Source: Galactobacter valiniphilus
GTDB taxonomy: Bacteria; Actinomycetota; Actinomycetes; Actinomycetales; Micrococcaceae
Direction: 5' to 3'
Assembly: GCF_003575975.1 (NCBI RefSeq)
Contig: NZ_QQXK01000020.1
Span: forward strand, 1-64,000
DNA: 64,000 bases
Under the pieces are notes generated by a model that worked only from the letters and a program-made list of their open reading frames with translations, had not been told where the DNA came from and ran no database searches. Shown here piece by piece: positions 30,275 to 39,600 of the stretch; positions within the stretch are counted from its first letter, which is position 1; every line of letters starts with the position of its first letter. Both the position numbers and the translations under genes were made by a program.

Positions 30275-31090
30275 TCAGGCCTTCTTGGCAGCCTTGATCA
30301 GCTTGTTCAGCTTGGTGGTCTGCGTCTTCACCGTGGCGGTGTTCTTCTGGACCGTCTTGACGGCGGTCTTGGAGGTGATCTTCGGGGTGTGCTTGGCGAC
30401 GTAGGACTCGTAGGACTTCAGGGCCGAGACGGCCTTGCGGACCTTGGAGGAAGTGGTGGCCTTCTTGGCCAGCTTCTTGGCGGTGGCCTTGGCGGAGGCG
30501 ACGGCCTTCTTCTGGGCGGTGAGCTGCTTGGAGAAGGCGGGGCGGGCGGTGGCGGACTTGGAGGCGGTGACCTTGGAGCCGGCGACGGCCTTGGTGGAGG
30601 GGGTGGACTGCGGCTTGTAGTCGCCGTTCACATCGCCCAGGAAGTGAGCCGTGACCCAGATGTTGCCGCGGTCATCGATCTCGGCGCCGAAGCCGACGTA
30701 GCCGTAGCGCTTGGCGGCCAGGTTGGCCCAGTGGGTCGGGGAGGCCTCCCACGCCGCCTGCATCTGAGCGGCAGAGGCGGTGACGGGGGCGCGCAGCACG
30801 TTCTCGCCGGCCGACTCGGTGCGAGCCGGGAAGGGGTAGGTGGTGCTGTGGAACATCGAGTTCTTCGAGGACATCACCCGGGACCAGGAGCGGGTCGACT
30901 TGGTGAGCAGGTAGTCCACCTTCAGCGGCTTCAGGCCGACGCGAGCGCGGGTCGTGTTGGTGAGCTTGACCAGCTCGACCTCGACCTTCTGCTCGATGGA
31001 GGTCTTCTGCGCCTGGGTCATCGTGGCCGCGGCGGCCTCGGGAGCCGGAGCGAAGGCGGCGGCGCCGCCAGCCAGCATGCCAGCAGCCAC
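30275..31090 (-). CDS. CAP-domain (SCP/PR-1 superfamily) secreted protein, apparent frameshift in signal peptide
   Basis: The open frame gives 271 aa with a CAP domain (about residues 30-150). LTNTTRARVGLKPLKVDYLL, MFHSTTYPFP, ESAGENVL and FGAEIDDRGNIWVTAHFLGD are visible. A Lys/Ala/Thr-rich, cationic C-terminal tail (about 155-271) could bind the wall. In-frame translation can begin only at a GTG (31090) in mid-signal-peptide. An ATG at 31143 with GAGG upstream encodes MKTTTRFS and then goes out of frame. One added base near 31115-31120 would join it to RIAAKLIAGFVAAGMLAGG, a complete export signal. The gene is therefore frameshifted, or the sequence has an error there. Confidence 0.78.
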   Translation of the reverse strand: MAAGMLAGGAAAFAPAPEAAAATMTQAQKTSIEQKVEVELVKLTNTTRARVGLKPLKVDYLLTKSTRSWSRVMSSKNSMFHSTTYPFPARTESAGENVLRAPVTASAAQMQAAWEASPTHWANLAAKRYGYVGFGAEIDDRGNIWVTAHFLGDVNGDYKPQSTPSTKAVAGSKVTASKSATARPAFSKQLTAQKKAVASAKATAKKLAKKATTSSKVRKAVSALKSYESYVAKHTPKITSKTAVKTVQKNTATVKTQTTKLNKLIKAAKKA

Positions 31091-31657
31091 GAAACCGGCG
31101 ATCAGCTTGGCTGCGATGCGGAGAAGCGGGTGGTGGTCTTCATGACTGCCTCTTTAGGGCGGGGGTTCTGAAATGGACTTTGGGATGTCCGTTGCAGAAG
31201 ACATTGCCCCGTCTCCGGTTATATGCAAGCCGCTTTCGATAGCCTCGTTTGTTAGTGAGGAAGCCTGCGTTCCAACGATCCCCGAGATTTCAAGGATCTT
31301 TCGGCATGCACCTTGCGAAAACTCCCTCAAAAAAAATTTGTAAGAGGGGTGCCAAAGAGCGCTCTCACGCTCGGATTGGCCTGCTGGGGCGATATTGGAT
31401 ACGCCAAAGGTATTTCCAAAGCATTTTGAAAAAGTCGCGCGAGAACGTCTCGCGGAGGGTCGGCGTCTGGGGGCGTCGGCCGAGCAGGGATGTGGGTTGC
31501 GGTCGTCGGCTGCCGGCTCGGCAGGCGAGCTCGCGTGAGAGCGCGATCACGGGCGGCCCGCGTGCTCGCGGGGCGCCCCGGGGCCTGTGTCCGGTATTCT
31601 GGACATGGTTTTGGGCACGTCGAAACCGTCGGCCGGATCCGGCCGTTCGGCCATCTC

Positions 31658-31710
31658 GCGACTTTCTCGTCCCTCCGCGACAAAGAGTCGCGGAGGGACG
31701 AAAAAGTCGC
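31658..31710. repeat. 24-bp inverted repeat (long hairpin) in gene-free region
   Basis: The arms 31658-31681 and 31687-31710 pair at 23 of 24 positions around loop AAAGA. It is not adjacent to any gene end, so it could mark a small RNA or a mobile-element remnant rather than a simple terminator. Confidence 0.7.
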
Positions 31711-31802
31711 GGGGCGACGGATCGCACCGGCGTACCGGCGCAGCGGCGCCGCGCCGGCGCTCCCCCGCAGCAGGCATCTCACCGCGGCGAGGGCACGAAA
31801 AC

Positions 31803-31838
31803 GGCCCCGGGGTCTTGATCGCTCAAGACTCCGGGGCC
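31803..31838 (-). terminator. Terminator of tRNA-Ser(GCT)
   Basis: A 16-bp stem with one G-T pair (31803-31818 with 31823-31838) and loop TCGC is followed on the minus strand by GTTTTCG. Confidence 0.78.
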
Positions 31839-31848
31839 TTCATGTTCG

Positions 31849-31937
31849 CGGACACGGGGGGATTTGAACCCCCGGTCCACCTTTCGGCGGACCCTTCATT
31901 AGCAGTGAAGTCCATTCGGCCGCTCTGGCACGTGTCC
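31849..31937 (-). tRNA. tRNA-Ser (anticodon GCT)
   Basis: This 89-nt class II tRNA has acceptor arm GGACACG/CGTGTCC and a G discriminator. The anticodon stem CTTCA/TGAAG frames the loop CTGCTAA, giving GCT. The long variable arm is present. Confidence 0.96.
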
Positions 31938-32043
31938 ACGTTGCCGAAGCAACATGCCCAGCGTAGCGGAGCCGGGCCCCACGCACCAAAATGGCGCTTC
32001 CGCGTGGCGGGAAAAGCCCCTCCGGGCGCCGCGCCGGGCGGCC

Positions 32044-34176
32044 TCAGCCGCGGCGTAGGCGCTCCGGCGCGGTCGCCGCGAGCCAGAGGAAGGTGTAGCT
32101 GCGGGCGAGCATGCGGGCGGTATCGGCGTGGTCCACGCTGCCGGCATGCCCGCCGCCCTCCTCCTCGTGGTACCAAGCGGTGTCCACGCCGAGCTCGTCC
32201 AGCGCGGCCGCCATGTGCCTGGCCTGGACCGGCCCCACGCGGTCATCGCTCGTCGTCGTCCAGACGAGCAATGGAGGGAAGACGGACTGCGGGTGGTCGA
32301 TGAGCCGGTGCACGGGAGACATCTCTCGGAGGAACACGGCGTCCTCCGGCACCTCGGGGTCCCCGTACTCGGCGATCCAGGAGTGCCCGGCGGAGAGGGT
32401 CGTGTAGCGGAGCATGTCCAGGAGCGGCACGCCGCAGCTGATGCCGCCGAAGAGCTCGGGGTAGCGCGTGTAGGCGTTGCCGGCCAGCAGCCCGCCGTTG
32501 GAGCGGCCCATCATGGTGGTCGTGGCGGGCGAGCTCAGCCCGAACTCCTGCAGGTCCCGCGCCACGGCCGCGAGGTCCTCGAAGGCCCGGGGGCGCTTCT
32601 CCCGCAGGGCGGCCGCGTGCCACGCCGGCCCGTACTCGCCGCCGCCGCGCAGGTTGGCGAGGACGTAGGCGGGGTGGCGACCGTCCGCCGTCGTGCGCCC
32701 AAGCCATCCCAGGCCCACGGCCGGCGAATAGCCGGGCGTGAGGGAGGTGCGGAAGCCGCCGTAGGCGCTGATCAGCACCGGGGTCCGCCCGTCCAGCGGG
32801 ACGCCGCGCGGCGCCACGAGGAAGTAGGGGACGCGCGTGCCGTCGTCGGACACGGCGAAGCGCTGGCTCACCTCGAAGCCGCTCGCGTCGAAGCGCGCGG
32901 GCGCGGCCGCGATGAGCGAGGCCGGTTCGGTCTGCGCCGCCGAGCCGGCCAGCGTGCCGCGCCACAGCGTGGAGGGTTGCAGGAAGCCGGAGGAGAGCAT
33001 CCAGTAATCCTCGCCGCACTCCTCGTCCTCGTCGTCCACGGGCCACACCGAGACGCTGGAGAGCTCCGGTACGCCCGGCAGCTCGGTGATCGCCCAGCCC
33101 TCGGCCGGGTCGAGGATCAGCACGCGGCTCGCGACGTCCTTGAGCACGGTCAGCAGGCCCTTCGAGGCGGTGAAGGTGAGGCCGGCGATGGCCTCGCCTT
33201 CACCGGGCACGAACACGGGCGTCAGTGCGCGCTCCCCGGCCATCCAGTCGGCGAGCGGCGCCGCGAGCAGCGTTCCCGGCCCGTAGACCGCGCCGCCCAC
33301 CGACCACTCGCTCATGGTCCGCACCACGAGCCACTCGCGGAAGAGAGAGACGCGGGCGTCGCTCGGGACCTCGATCTCCACCCACGCTCCCGTCCCCGCC
33401 TCCCCGGCGTCGTCCACCCACAGGTAGGTGATGGATTCGTAGAAGTCGATGCTGTCCCAGGCCAGCTCGCGCTCGAATCCGCGCGTGTGCTCGTGCCCGG
33501 CGCCTCCGGCCACGTGGGAGGCGTCCACCTCGAACACCACCGGCGCGTCGGCCAGGGCCTCCCCGCGCGCGAGGCGCCGCACGCAGCGCGCATACGAGGA
33601 GCGCGTGACATCGTCCTCGCCCGTGATGGCCCCCACGAGCAGCTCGTCCGGCCCGGACCAGGAGGCGTTGGTCTTGCCGAGCGGCAGGTCGAAGCCGCCC
33701 GGCACCCAGGCCTTGGTCTCGACGTCGAACTCCCTGATCCGCGTCGCGTCGCCGCCGTCGGGGGAGAGGCTCAGGAGCGCGCGGTGCGGCTCGGCGCCAT
33801 CGGGCTCGGGGCGCCAGTGGGCGCCGGCCCAGACCCACTCCACGCCCTCTTCGGCGCTGAGTGCATCGAGGTCGAGGAGCGTCTCCCACGCGGGGTCACC
33901 GGCGGCGTACGAGTCCCAGTCGGTGCTGCGCCACAGTCCGCGCGGGTGGCCCGCGTCCTGCCAGAAGTTCGTGTAGCGCCGGCCGTGCTTCGTCGCGAGC
34001 GCCAGGCGGTCGGGCGCGTCGAGCGCCTCGGCGATCTCACCCACGATCCGCCGATGCTCCTCCGAATCCAGGACGGCGTCGGTCGCCGCCGCCCGGCGGT
34101 GGGCCCACGCGAGCGCGCGCTCCCCGTGCATCTCGTCGAGCCAGTCCCGGTCCTGCGTGCCGCGTTGCGTCTCCAT
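32044..34176 (-). CDS. S9 family peptidase (prolyl oligopeptidase-like)
   Basis: This 710-aa enzyme has an N-terminal beta-propeller region and a C-terminal alpha/beta-hydrolase domain. The nucleophile lies in MMGRSNGGLLAG, the acid in TTSDDRVGP and the His in GGGHAGSVDHA. ANLRGGGEYGPAWHAAA is a strong prolyl-oligopeptidase signature. No signal peptide is seen, so it acts in the cytoplasm on short peptides. The mRNA appears leaderless, with -10 TAGCCT 6 nt before the ATG. A palindromic operator-like element overlaps that box. Confidence 0.9.
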   Translation of the reverse strand: METQRGTQDRDWLDEMHGERALAWAHRRAAATDAVLDSEEHRRIVGEIAEALDAPDRLALATKHGRRYTNFWQDAGHPRGLWRSTDWDSYAAGDPAWETLLDLDALSAEEGVEWVWAGAHWRPEPDGAEPHRALLSLSPDGGDATRIREFDVETKAWVPGGFDLPLGKTNASWSGPDELLVGAITGEDDVTRSSYARCVRRLARGEALADAPVVFEVDASHVAGGAGHEHTRGFERELAWDSIDFYESITYLWVDDAGEAGTGAWVEIEVPSDARVSLFREWLVVRTMSEWSVGGAVYGPGTLLAAPLADWMAGERALTPVFVPGEGEAIAGLTFTASKGLLTVLKDVASRVLILDPAEGWAITELPGVPELSSVSVWPVDDEDEECGEDYWMLSSGFLQPSTLWRGTLAGSAAQTEPASLIAAAPARFDASGFEVSQRFAVSDDGTRVPYFLVAPRGVPLDGRTPVLISAYGGFRTSLTPGYSPAVGLGWLGRTTADGRHPAYVLANLRGGGEYGPAWHAAALREKRPRAFEDLAAVARDLQEFGLSSPATTTMMGRSNGGLLAGNAYTRYPELFGGISCGVPLLDMLRYTTLSAGHSWIAEYGDPEVPEDAVFLREMSPVHRLIDHPQSVFPPLLVWTTTSDDRVGPVQARHMAAALDELGVDTAWYHEEEGGGHAGSVDHADTARMLARSYTFLWLAATAPERLRRG

Positions 34177-34178
34177 GG

Positions 34179-34198
34179 CACCAGGCTAGGTCCTGGTG
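34179..34198. promoter_or_regulatory. Palindromic operator-like element over the S9 peptidase promoter
   Basis: CACCAGG-CTAGGT-CCTGGTG is a perfect inverted repeat with 7-bp arms. It covers the minus-strand -10 box TAGCCT (34183-34188) and lies in the divergent gap with the FAD/NAD(P) gene. Confidence 0.5.
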
Positions 34199-34306
34199 CG
34201 CCGCTGGATGGCGCCGCGCGGCGCCGCGGCTTGGGCGCCCACGCGCGGGGGTGGGAGCATGGCGGTGCCGGGCATTCCCGGCGGCAAGGACGTTGGCGGA
34301 GGCGGC

Positions 34307-36397
34307 ATGGACACGGCACAGGGCACGACGGCGCGCGAGGGCTGGGGTGCGGACCCCGCCCCGGCGGGGGCCGGGACCGAGGCCCCTCTGGCGGCGCCGC
34401 GCCGCGTCGTCGTGATCGGCGCCGGGCCGCGCGGCACGAGCGCCGTGGAGCGGATCGTGTCACGCGCGGCGGCGGCCGCGGGCGGCTCGCCCAGCGAAGG
34501 GGCGGCGCCGCGCGTGCGCCTCGACGTCGTGGATCCGCACGAGCCGGGACCCGGCCACGTGTGGGCCACCGATCAGAACCGGCTCTTCCTCATGAACACG
34601 CCCAGCTTCTATCCCACGGCTGCGCCGGGCTTCAGCTTCGAGGACTTCCGGGCCGCGGGCGGTGGGGGCGCCAAACTCAGCGAGACCGAGGCCGCGGAGC
34701 TCGAGGCCCTGGGGCGCAATCAGTTCCCTCCGCGCGCGCTCTACGGCGCGTATCTGCGCGAGCTGTGGCGCCGGGTTGCCGCGCTCGCCGCCCGCACGGC
34801 CGGCGTGGACGGCCCGAACCACCACGCGCGCTCGGCCGTGGCCGTGGATCCCGACGTCAACGGCGGGTATCGCGTGGTGCTGGACGACGGGACCGTGCTG
34901 CATGCGGACGAGGTGATCCTGGCCTTGGGGCACGTGCCGGCGCGCCTGAGCCCCGAGCAGGAGGCCGTGGGCCGGGCCAGTGCGGGCCTCGGCGCGGGCT
35001 ACCTTCCCCCGCACGTGCCGGCGGACGTTGACCACTCCGTCTTCCCCGCGGGCGAGCCGGTGCTGGTGCGCGGCATGGGCCTGAACTTCTTCGACCTCAT
35101 GATCGCCCTCAGCGTGGGGCGCGGCGGCCGCTTCGAGTCAACGGGCGAGCCGGCGGGTCGGGCCCTGCGCTACGTGCCGTCCGGGCGGGAGCCGGTGCTC
35201 GTGGCCGGTGCCCGCCGCGGCGCTCCGTACCGCGCCAAGAGCGTGGGCGATAGCTTTGTGCCGCATGACGTGTTGCTGCGTCACCTGAGCTACGAGCGCG
35301 TGGTGGCGGCGGCCGGGCACGGCGTGGCCGGCCGGGTGCGCGGCACCGTGGACTTCGACCGTCACGTCTGGCCGCTCCTGCAGCGCGATGTGGTGGAGCA
35401 CTACTACCGCGCGCTGGCGCAGGCCGAGCCGCACCTCTTCGGCGGCGGGCCGGACGGCTTCCTCGAGGAGCTCGCCGAGATCCTCGACGCCCCGTCGGAC
35501 ATCGGCGACGAGGTCTGGACCATCCGCGTCCGCGACCTGCTGCGCGAGGCCGCGCCGGAGGCGGAGTTCTTCGACATCCGTTCGCTCGCCAGGCCCTTCG
35601 CCGGGGTGGGTCACACGAGCGCCGAGGGCCACGCCCAGGCCGTGATCGAACTGCTCGAGGCGGACGCCGCGGGCGCCGCTCGCGGCGAGGCGGATCCCGA
35701 GCACCTGGCGATCGGGGCGCTGCACGCCGGCCGTCTGCTGGCCAAGCGGCTCGTGGCCGAGGGCATCGTGGACGAGCGCTCCGTTGCGGTGCAGGTGCGC
35801 GGCTGGTTCGAGCCGCTCGTGGAGGGGCTGGCCTCGGGGCCGCCGCTCGAACGCATCGAGCAGTTGGCCGCGCTGGCGCGCGCCGGGCTCGTGAAGATCG
35901 TGGGCCCGGAGCCCGCGTACGACTTCGACGACGAGCGCGGCGTCTTTGCCGTGTCCTCGCCGTGGGTGCAGGCCCCGCCGGTCGAGGCCCGCTGGATGGT
36001 GGAGGCCATGATGCCCGCCAATCGCGTTGCCGTGACGGACTCGGCGCTGCTGCGCGGGATCCTCGCCTCCGGGCTGGGGCGCCCGCGCCGCCGCGTCACG
36101 GCGGACGGCGAGGAGGTGCCCGGCTCGGGGCTCGACGTTTCGGGCGCCGACCGGCGCCTCGTCGGGGCCGACGGCTCCGTGCGCGAGAACCTGCACGTGC
36201 TGGGCCTGCAGCTCTCCTCGGTGCAGTGGGGCACGGCGATCGCGGCGGAGGCCGGCGCCGGCCCGCACGCCGGAGGCCTGAGCCTCGCCGACGCCGACGC
36301 GGTGGCCGCGAGCATCCTCACGCGGGCCGGGTTTGAGACCCCGGCCGCGGCCGGGGAGGCGCCCGACGCCGCGAGGCCGGGCTGGGTGCTGCCCTAG
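34307..36397 (+). CDS. FAD/NAD(P)-binding protein, lysine/ornithine-monooxygenase-like architecture
   Basis: This protein of about 696 aa begins with an FAD-binding Rossmann motif VVVIGAGPRGTSAVERI. It contains PGPGHVW, LFLMNTPSFYPTAAPG and ILALGHVPA, which fit the NAD_binding_9 type of uncharacterised oxidoreductases. The ATG at 34307 is preferred because GGAGG lies five nt upstream. In-frame starts at 34196, 34208 and 34259 would add an Ala/Gly-rich leader. The substrate is unknown. It is divergent from the S9 peptidase gene, with an operator-like palindrome between. Confidence 0.78.
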   Translation: MDTAQGTTAREGWGADPAPAGAGTEAPLAAPRRVVVIGAGPRGTSAVERIVSRAAAAAGGSPSEGAAPRVRLDVVDPHEPGPGHVWATDQNRLFLMNTPSFYPTAAPGFSFEDFRAAGGGGAKLSETEAAELEALGRNQFPPRALYGAYLRELWRRVAALAARTAGVDGPNHHARSAVAVDPDVNGGYRVVLDDGTVLHADEVILALGHVPARLSPEQEAVGRASAGLGAGYLPPHVPADVDHSVFPAGEPVLVRGMGLNFFDLMIALSVGRGGRFESTGEPAGRALRYVPSGREPVLVAGARRGAPYRAKSVGDSFVPHDVLLRHLSYERVVAAAGHGVAGRVRGTVDFDRHVWPLLQRDVVEHYYRALAQAEPHLFGGGPDGFLEELAEILDAPSDIGDEVWTIRVRDLLREAAPEAEFFDIRSLARPFAGVGHTSAEGHAQAVIELLEADAAGAARGEADPEHLAIGALHAGRLLAKRLVAEGIVDERSVAVQVRGWFEPLVEGLASGPPLERIEQLAALARAGLVKIVGPEPAYDFDDERGVFAVSSPWVQAPPVEARWMVEAMMPANRVAVTDSALLRGILASGLGRPRRRVTADGEEVPGSGLDVSGADRRLVGADGSVRENLHVLGLQLSSVQWGTAIAAEAGAGPHAGGLSLADADAVAASILTRAGFETPAAAGEAPDAARPGWVLP

Positions 36398-36443
36398 CGC
36401 CGGGAGGCAACCGCCCGCCGTCGGGCATTGCCCCGAAACCGAC

Positions 36444-36487
36444 AATGACGCAGCCCCCACCCGTTTCCGGGTGGGGGCTGCGTCATT
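36444..36487. terminator. Bidirectional terminator between the FAD gene and tRNA-Ser(TGA)
   Basis: A perfect 20-bp stem (36444-36463 with 36468-36487) with loop TTTC serves the convergent gap. Confidence 0.8.
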
Positions 36488-36493
36488 GATCCG

Positions 36494-36581
36494 CGGAAGG
36501 TAAGGGATTTGAACCCTTGGTGAGGGATTACCCCACACTGGTTTTCAAGACCAGCTCCTTAGGCCGCTCGGACAACCTTCC
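36494..36581 (-). tRNA. tRNA-Ser (anticodon TGA)
   Basis: This 88-nt class II tRNA has acceptor GGAAGGT/ACCTTCC and a G discriminator. The anticodon stem CTGGT/ACCAG frames the loop CTTGAAA, giving TGA. Confidence 0.96.
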
Positions 36582-36656
36582 TCGACCCAAGCAGTCTAGG
36601 GGATGCCGCGGCGTGCCCGCGCACCGGGGTGCCCGCCGCGGCATCCGTGACCAGCG

Positions 36657-39600
36657 TCAGCGGCGGCTCAGATCGAAGCCGACGACGAGCGGATCGTGAT
36701 CCGAGGAGCGCCGGGCGTCCTTGGAGTAGAGGTCCGTGACGTTGTTGTTGAAGCGGCTGTACTCGAAGGCCACCGACTCCGTGGAGTTGATGTTCCAGAC
36801 CTCGCGGTCCTTCGCGGCCTGGGTGGCGGCCGCATTGGTGAAGACGTGATCAAGCGATCCGGTGCGGCCGCCGAACAGGTAGGTGCTCTGGCGGGTCAGG
36901 GCGCCCTGGTCGGTGTAGCCGGCGTCGGCGATGACCTTGATCGGGTCCTCCTGCGAGTAGGCGTTGAAGTCGCCGAGCAGGAAGATGTTCTTCACCTTCT
37001 TCTCGACCTGGAGCTTGGAAGCCCAGGCCACGAGGGCCTTGGCCTGCTCCACGCGCGCGGCGTTCCAGGCGCCCTGGCCGTCGCCCTTGTCCTTGTTCGC
37101 CTCATCGATGGGATCACCGGCGCGGTAGGACTTGGACTTGAAGTGGTTCACGATCGCCAGGAAGCGCTGATCCGTGGCGTGCTTGCCCTTGCCGGAGGTG
37201 ACCGGCTCGAAGACCTGCGCGAGCGGCTCGCGCGCGTTCGCGAACGCCGCGTGGTGCAGCAGCTGCGGGCCCTCGCTCGGCTTCACGGTGCCCTTGCGGT
37301 AGATGAACGCCGTGCGGATGGCGTCCTCCGTGGCCGGGCCGTTGCCGATGCTCGGGATCCATGCCCACTCGCCGCGCTGGTTCGGCGAGGACTTCTCGGC
37401 GTTGTTCAGGCCCCACACGAGGCGGGCCAGGGTGGCATCGCGATCGGTGCCGAAGCGGGCGCCGTTCTCGATCTCCTCGAGCGAGAGCACGTCCACGTCG
37501 AGCGCGTTGATCGCGGAGACGAGCTTGTCCTCCTGGCGCTGGCGGTTGGCGTCGTTCGCGGCACCGCGGACGGTGCAGCCGTCCTTGACCGAGATCGGCG
37601 CGCCGGCGCGGTCCGTGTAGAACGTGCAGCCCGGGACCTTATCGCCCGTCGTGGTGAAGAAGTTCAGCACGTTGAACGAGGAGATCTTGATGTCGCTGCG
37701 CACGCGGGGCGCATCCTGCTTGGGCTGCTTGAACGTGGCCGGCTGGACGGTGGCCTTGTTCGCGTCGGTGAGGTGCGTGGTGGGCTGGAACTTCCAGGTG
37801 TCGTTGCGCCAATCGAGGATGACCGGCTGGTTGAACTTCGCGGTGGCGCCCACGCTGACGGGCGTCGCCTTGCGCAGGTACGGCAGGGGCGTGGCCTTGG
37901 CGGCAGCGTTCCCGAGGAAGTTGAGCGTGGATCCATCATCCAGACCCACGGCGCGGGAGAGGTTCTCCGCCTCGACCGCCGCCGCGCGGGCCGAACCCGG
38001 GCGGGCCACGTCTGTGGGCTGGGAGAGTGTCTTGACGCCCTTCACGAGCCGGGAGGTGCCCGTGGCGAGGGTGATCTCGCCGTACTGGTTCAGCTTGTAG
38101 TTATCGGCCACGGTGTACTCGCCGCGGGGAGAGACCAGCATGCCCTCGTAGCGCTCGCGCTCATCGGACGTGCGGGGCCAGGAGAGCTTGAGCGGCTTGA
38201 CCTTGCCCTGGGCGGGCAGCACGGTGGCGCCGCCGGCGGGGACGGTCATCTGGGTGAGGCCGAAGTACTCGCCGGCCGTGCCGGTGACCTTGACGGTGTC
38301 GCCGATCTTGACCTGGCCCACGGTGTCCTTGGAGTACACGAACACGGCGCGGCTGGCCTTCTCGTGGCGTCCGGGCTTGCCGGGGGTCTGCAGGTAGTAG
38401 CCGTTGAAGCCACCCGTGGCGTACGTCGCGGTGACGACGCCCGTGGTGCTGACCTTCTTGCCCGCGTAGGTGGTCGCGGAGCCCGTGCCCTGGATCTGCG
38501 CGATGCTCAGCTCCTGGGCGGGGACGGCGGGAACCACGGAGGAGGGCAGGCGGACCGCGGTGCCCGTGGCGGCGGAGCGCAACTCGAGGCGCCCGGCGGC
38601 GAGGTCGGCCGGGGCGGTGAACGTGACGGTGGCCGAGTTCTCACCCGTCAGGCGGCCCGTGGCGTCCTTGACGTGCGTCACGGGGGCGGAGGCGAGCACG
38701 CGCTCGGCACCGTTCGTGGGCACCAGCACCAGCGACAGGGCGGCCGTCTCCGGCACGCCGTCGGAACCCAGGTCGGGGTGCTGCACCGTGAAGCTGTACT
38801 GCTTGTCCGGTTCCACGGCAGCGGGCACGCCCTGCAGGCCCACGCCGCGCGTGGAGTAGTCGGGCGTGAGCGGGGAGCCGGCCTTGACGTACGCCAGGAG
38901 CGCGTCGAAGTCGATGCCGCCGAGGTTCTGGTTGGACACCGCCTCGGTGAAGCCACCGAAGGCGTCGCCGCCGCCGGCCAGGAAGGACTGCGTTGCAACG
39001 GTGTACGTCGCGGCGGGGTCAAGCGGGGCGCCGTTGACCGTCACGGCGGTGACGCGATCGCCCACGGGCCGCGTGAGGTCGTAGCTGTAGGAGAGGTTCT
39101 TGGTGGTGCCGAGCGCGAGCTTCACCTCGGTGCCGGAGGCGTCCTTGCGCCACTGCTGCTCCAGCACGGCCTTGAGCGAGGAACCCTTGAGGGTGAGGCG
39201 GGAGAGCGTGTTGGCGAACGGGAAGACGTTGTAGACCTCCTTGACGGAGAGCCGGCCCACCGTGCCGGAGGCGACCTTGTCGTCGCTCGTGGCGGTGCGG
39301 CCGGTGCGCTTCGTGAAGAACTCGTCGCGCAGGCCGCCGGCGTTCATGAAGCCGATGACCTTGGAGGGATCCTCCGCGTTCACGGAGTGGGCCAGGGCCG
39401 TCGCTGCAAAGTTGCCGAGCGTCGACTCCTGGCTGCGGTCGCCGCCGGCCTTGCCCACGCCGTTGGGGTAGTAGTCGGTCGTGAGGTCGCCCTTGAGCTG
39501 GGCCGCCTCGCCGTCGCCCAGCTGGGCGGCCGTCGCGAGGGCCTCGTCCTCGATCTTCTTCACGGACGCGACCACGGGATCGGCGGCCGCCGCGGCGTTG

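Larger units (their letters stand above)
31144..31848. other. Gene-free, compositionally unusual stretch with a long hairpin
   Basis: About 700 bases hold no credible gene. The part at 31160-31440 is A+T-rich for this genome, with a run of A8 near 31330. A -10-like TATAAC on the minus strand (31218-31223) could serve the CAP gene. The part at 31440-31800 is G+C-rich and contains a near-perfect 24-bp hairpin (31658-31710). GAAAAAGTCGCG occurs at about 31428 and again within the hairpin. The stretch borders a tRNA-Ser gene. Confidence 0.5.

Noticed and set aside
32128-35031. Long plus-strand open frame antisense to the S9 peptidase
   Set aside because: It is compositionally a shadow (Arg/Gly/His-rich, no motifs), while the opposite strand encodes a complete S9 peptidase.
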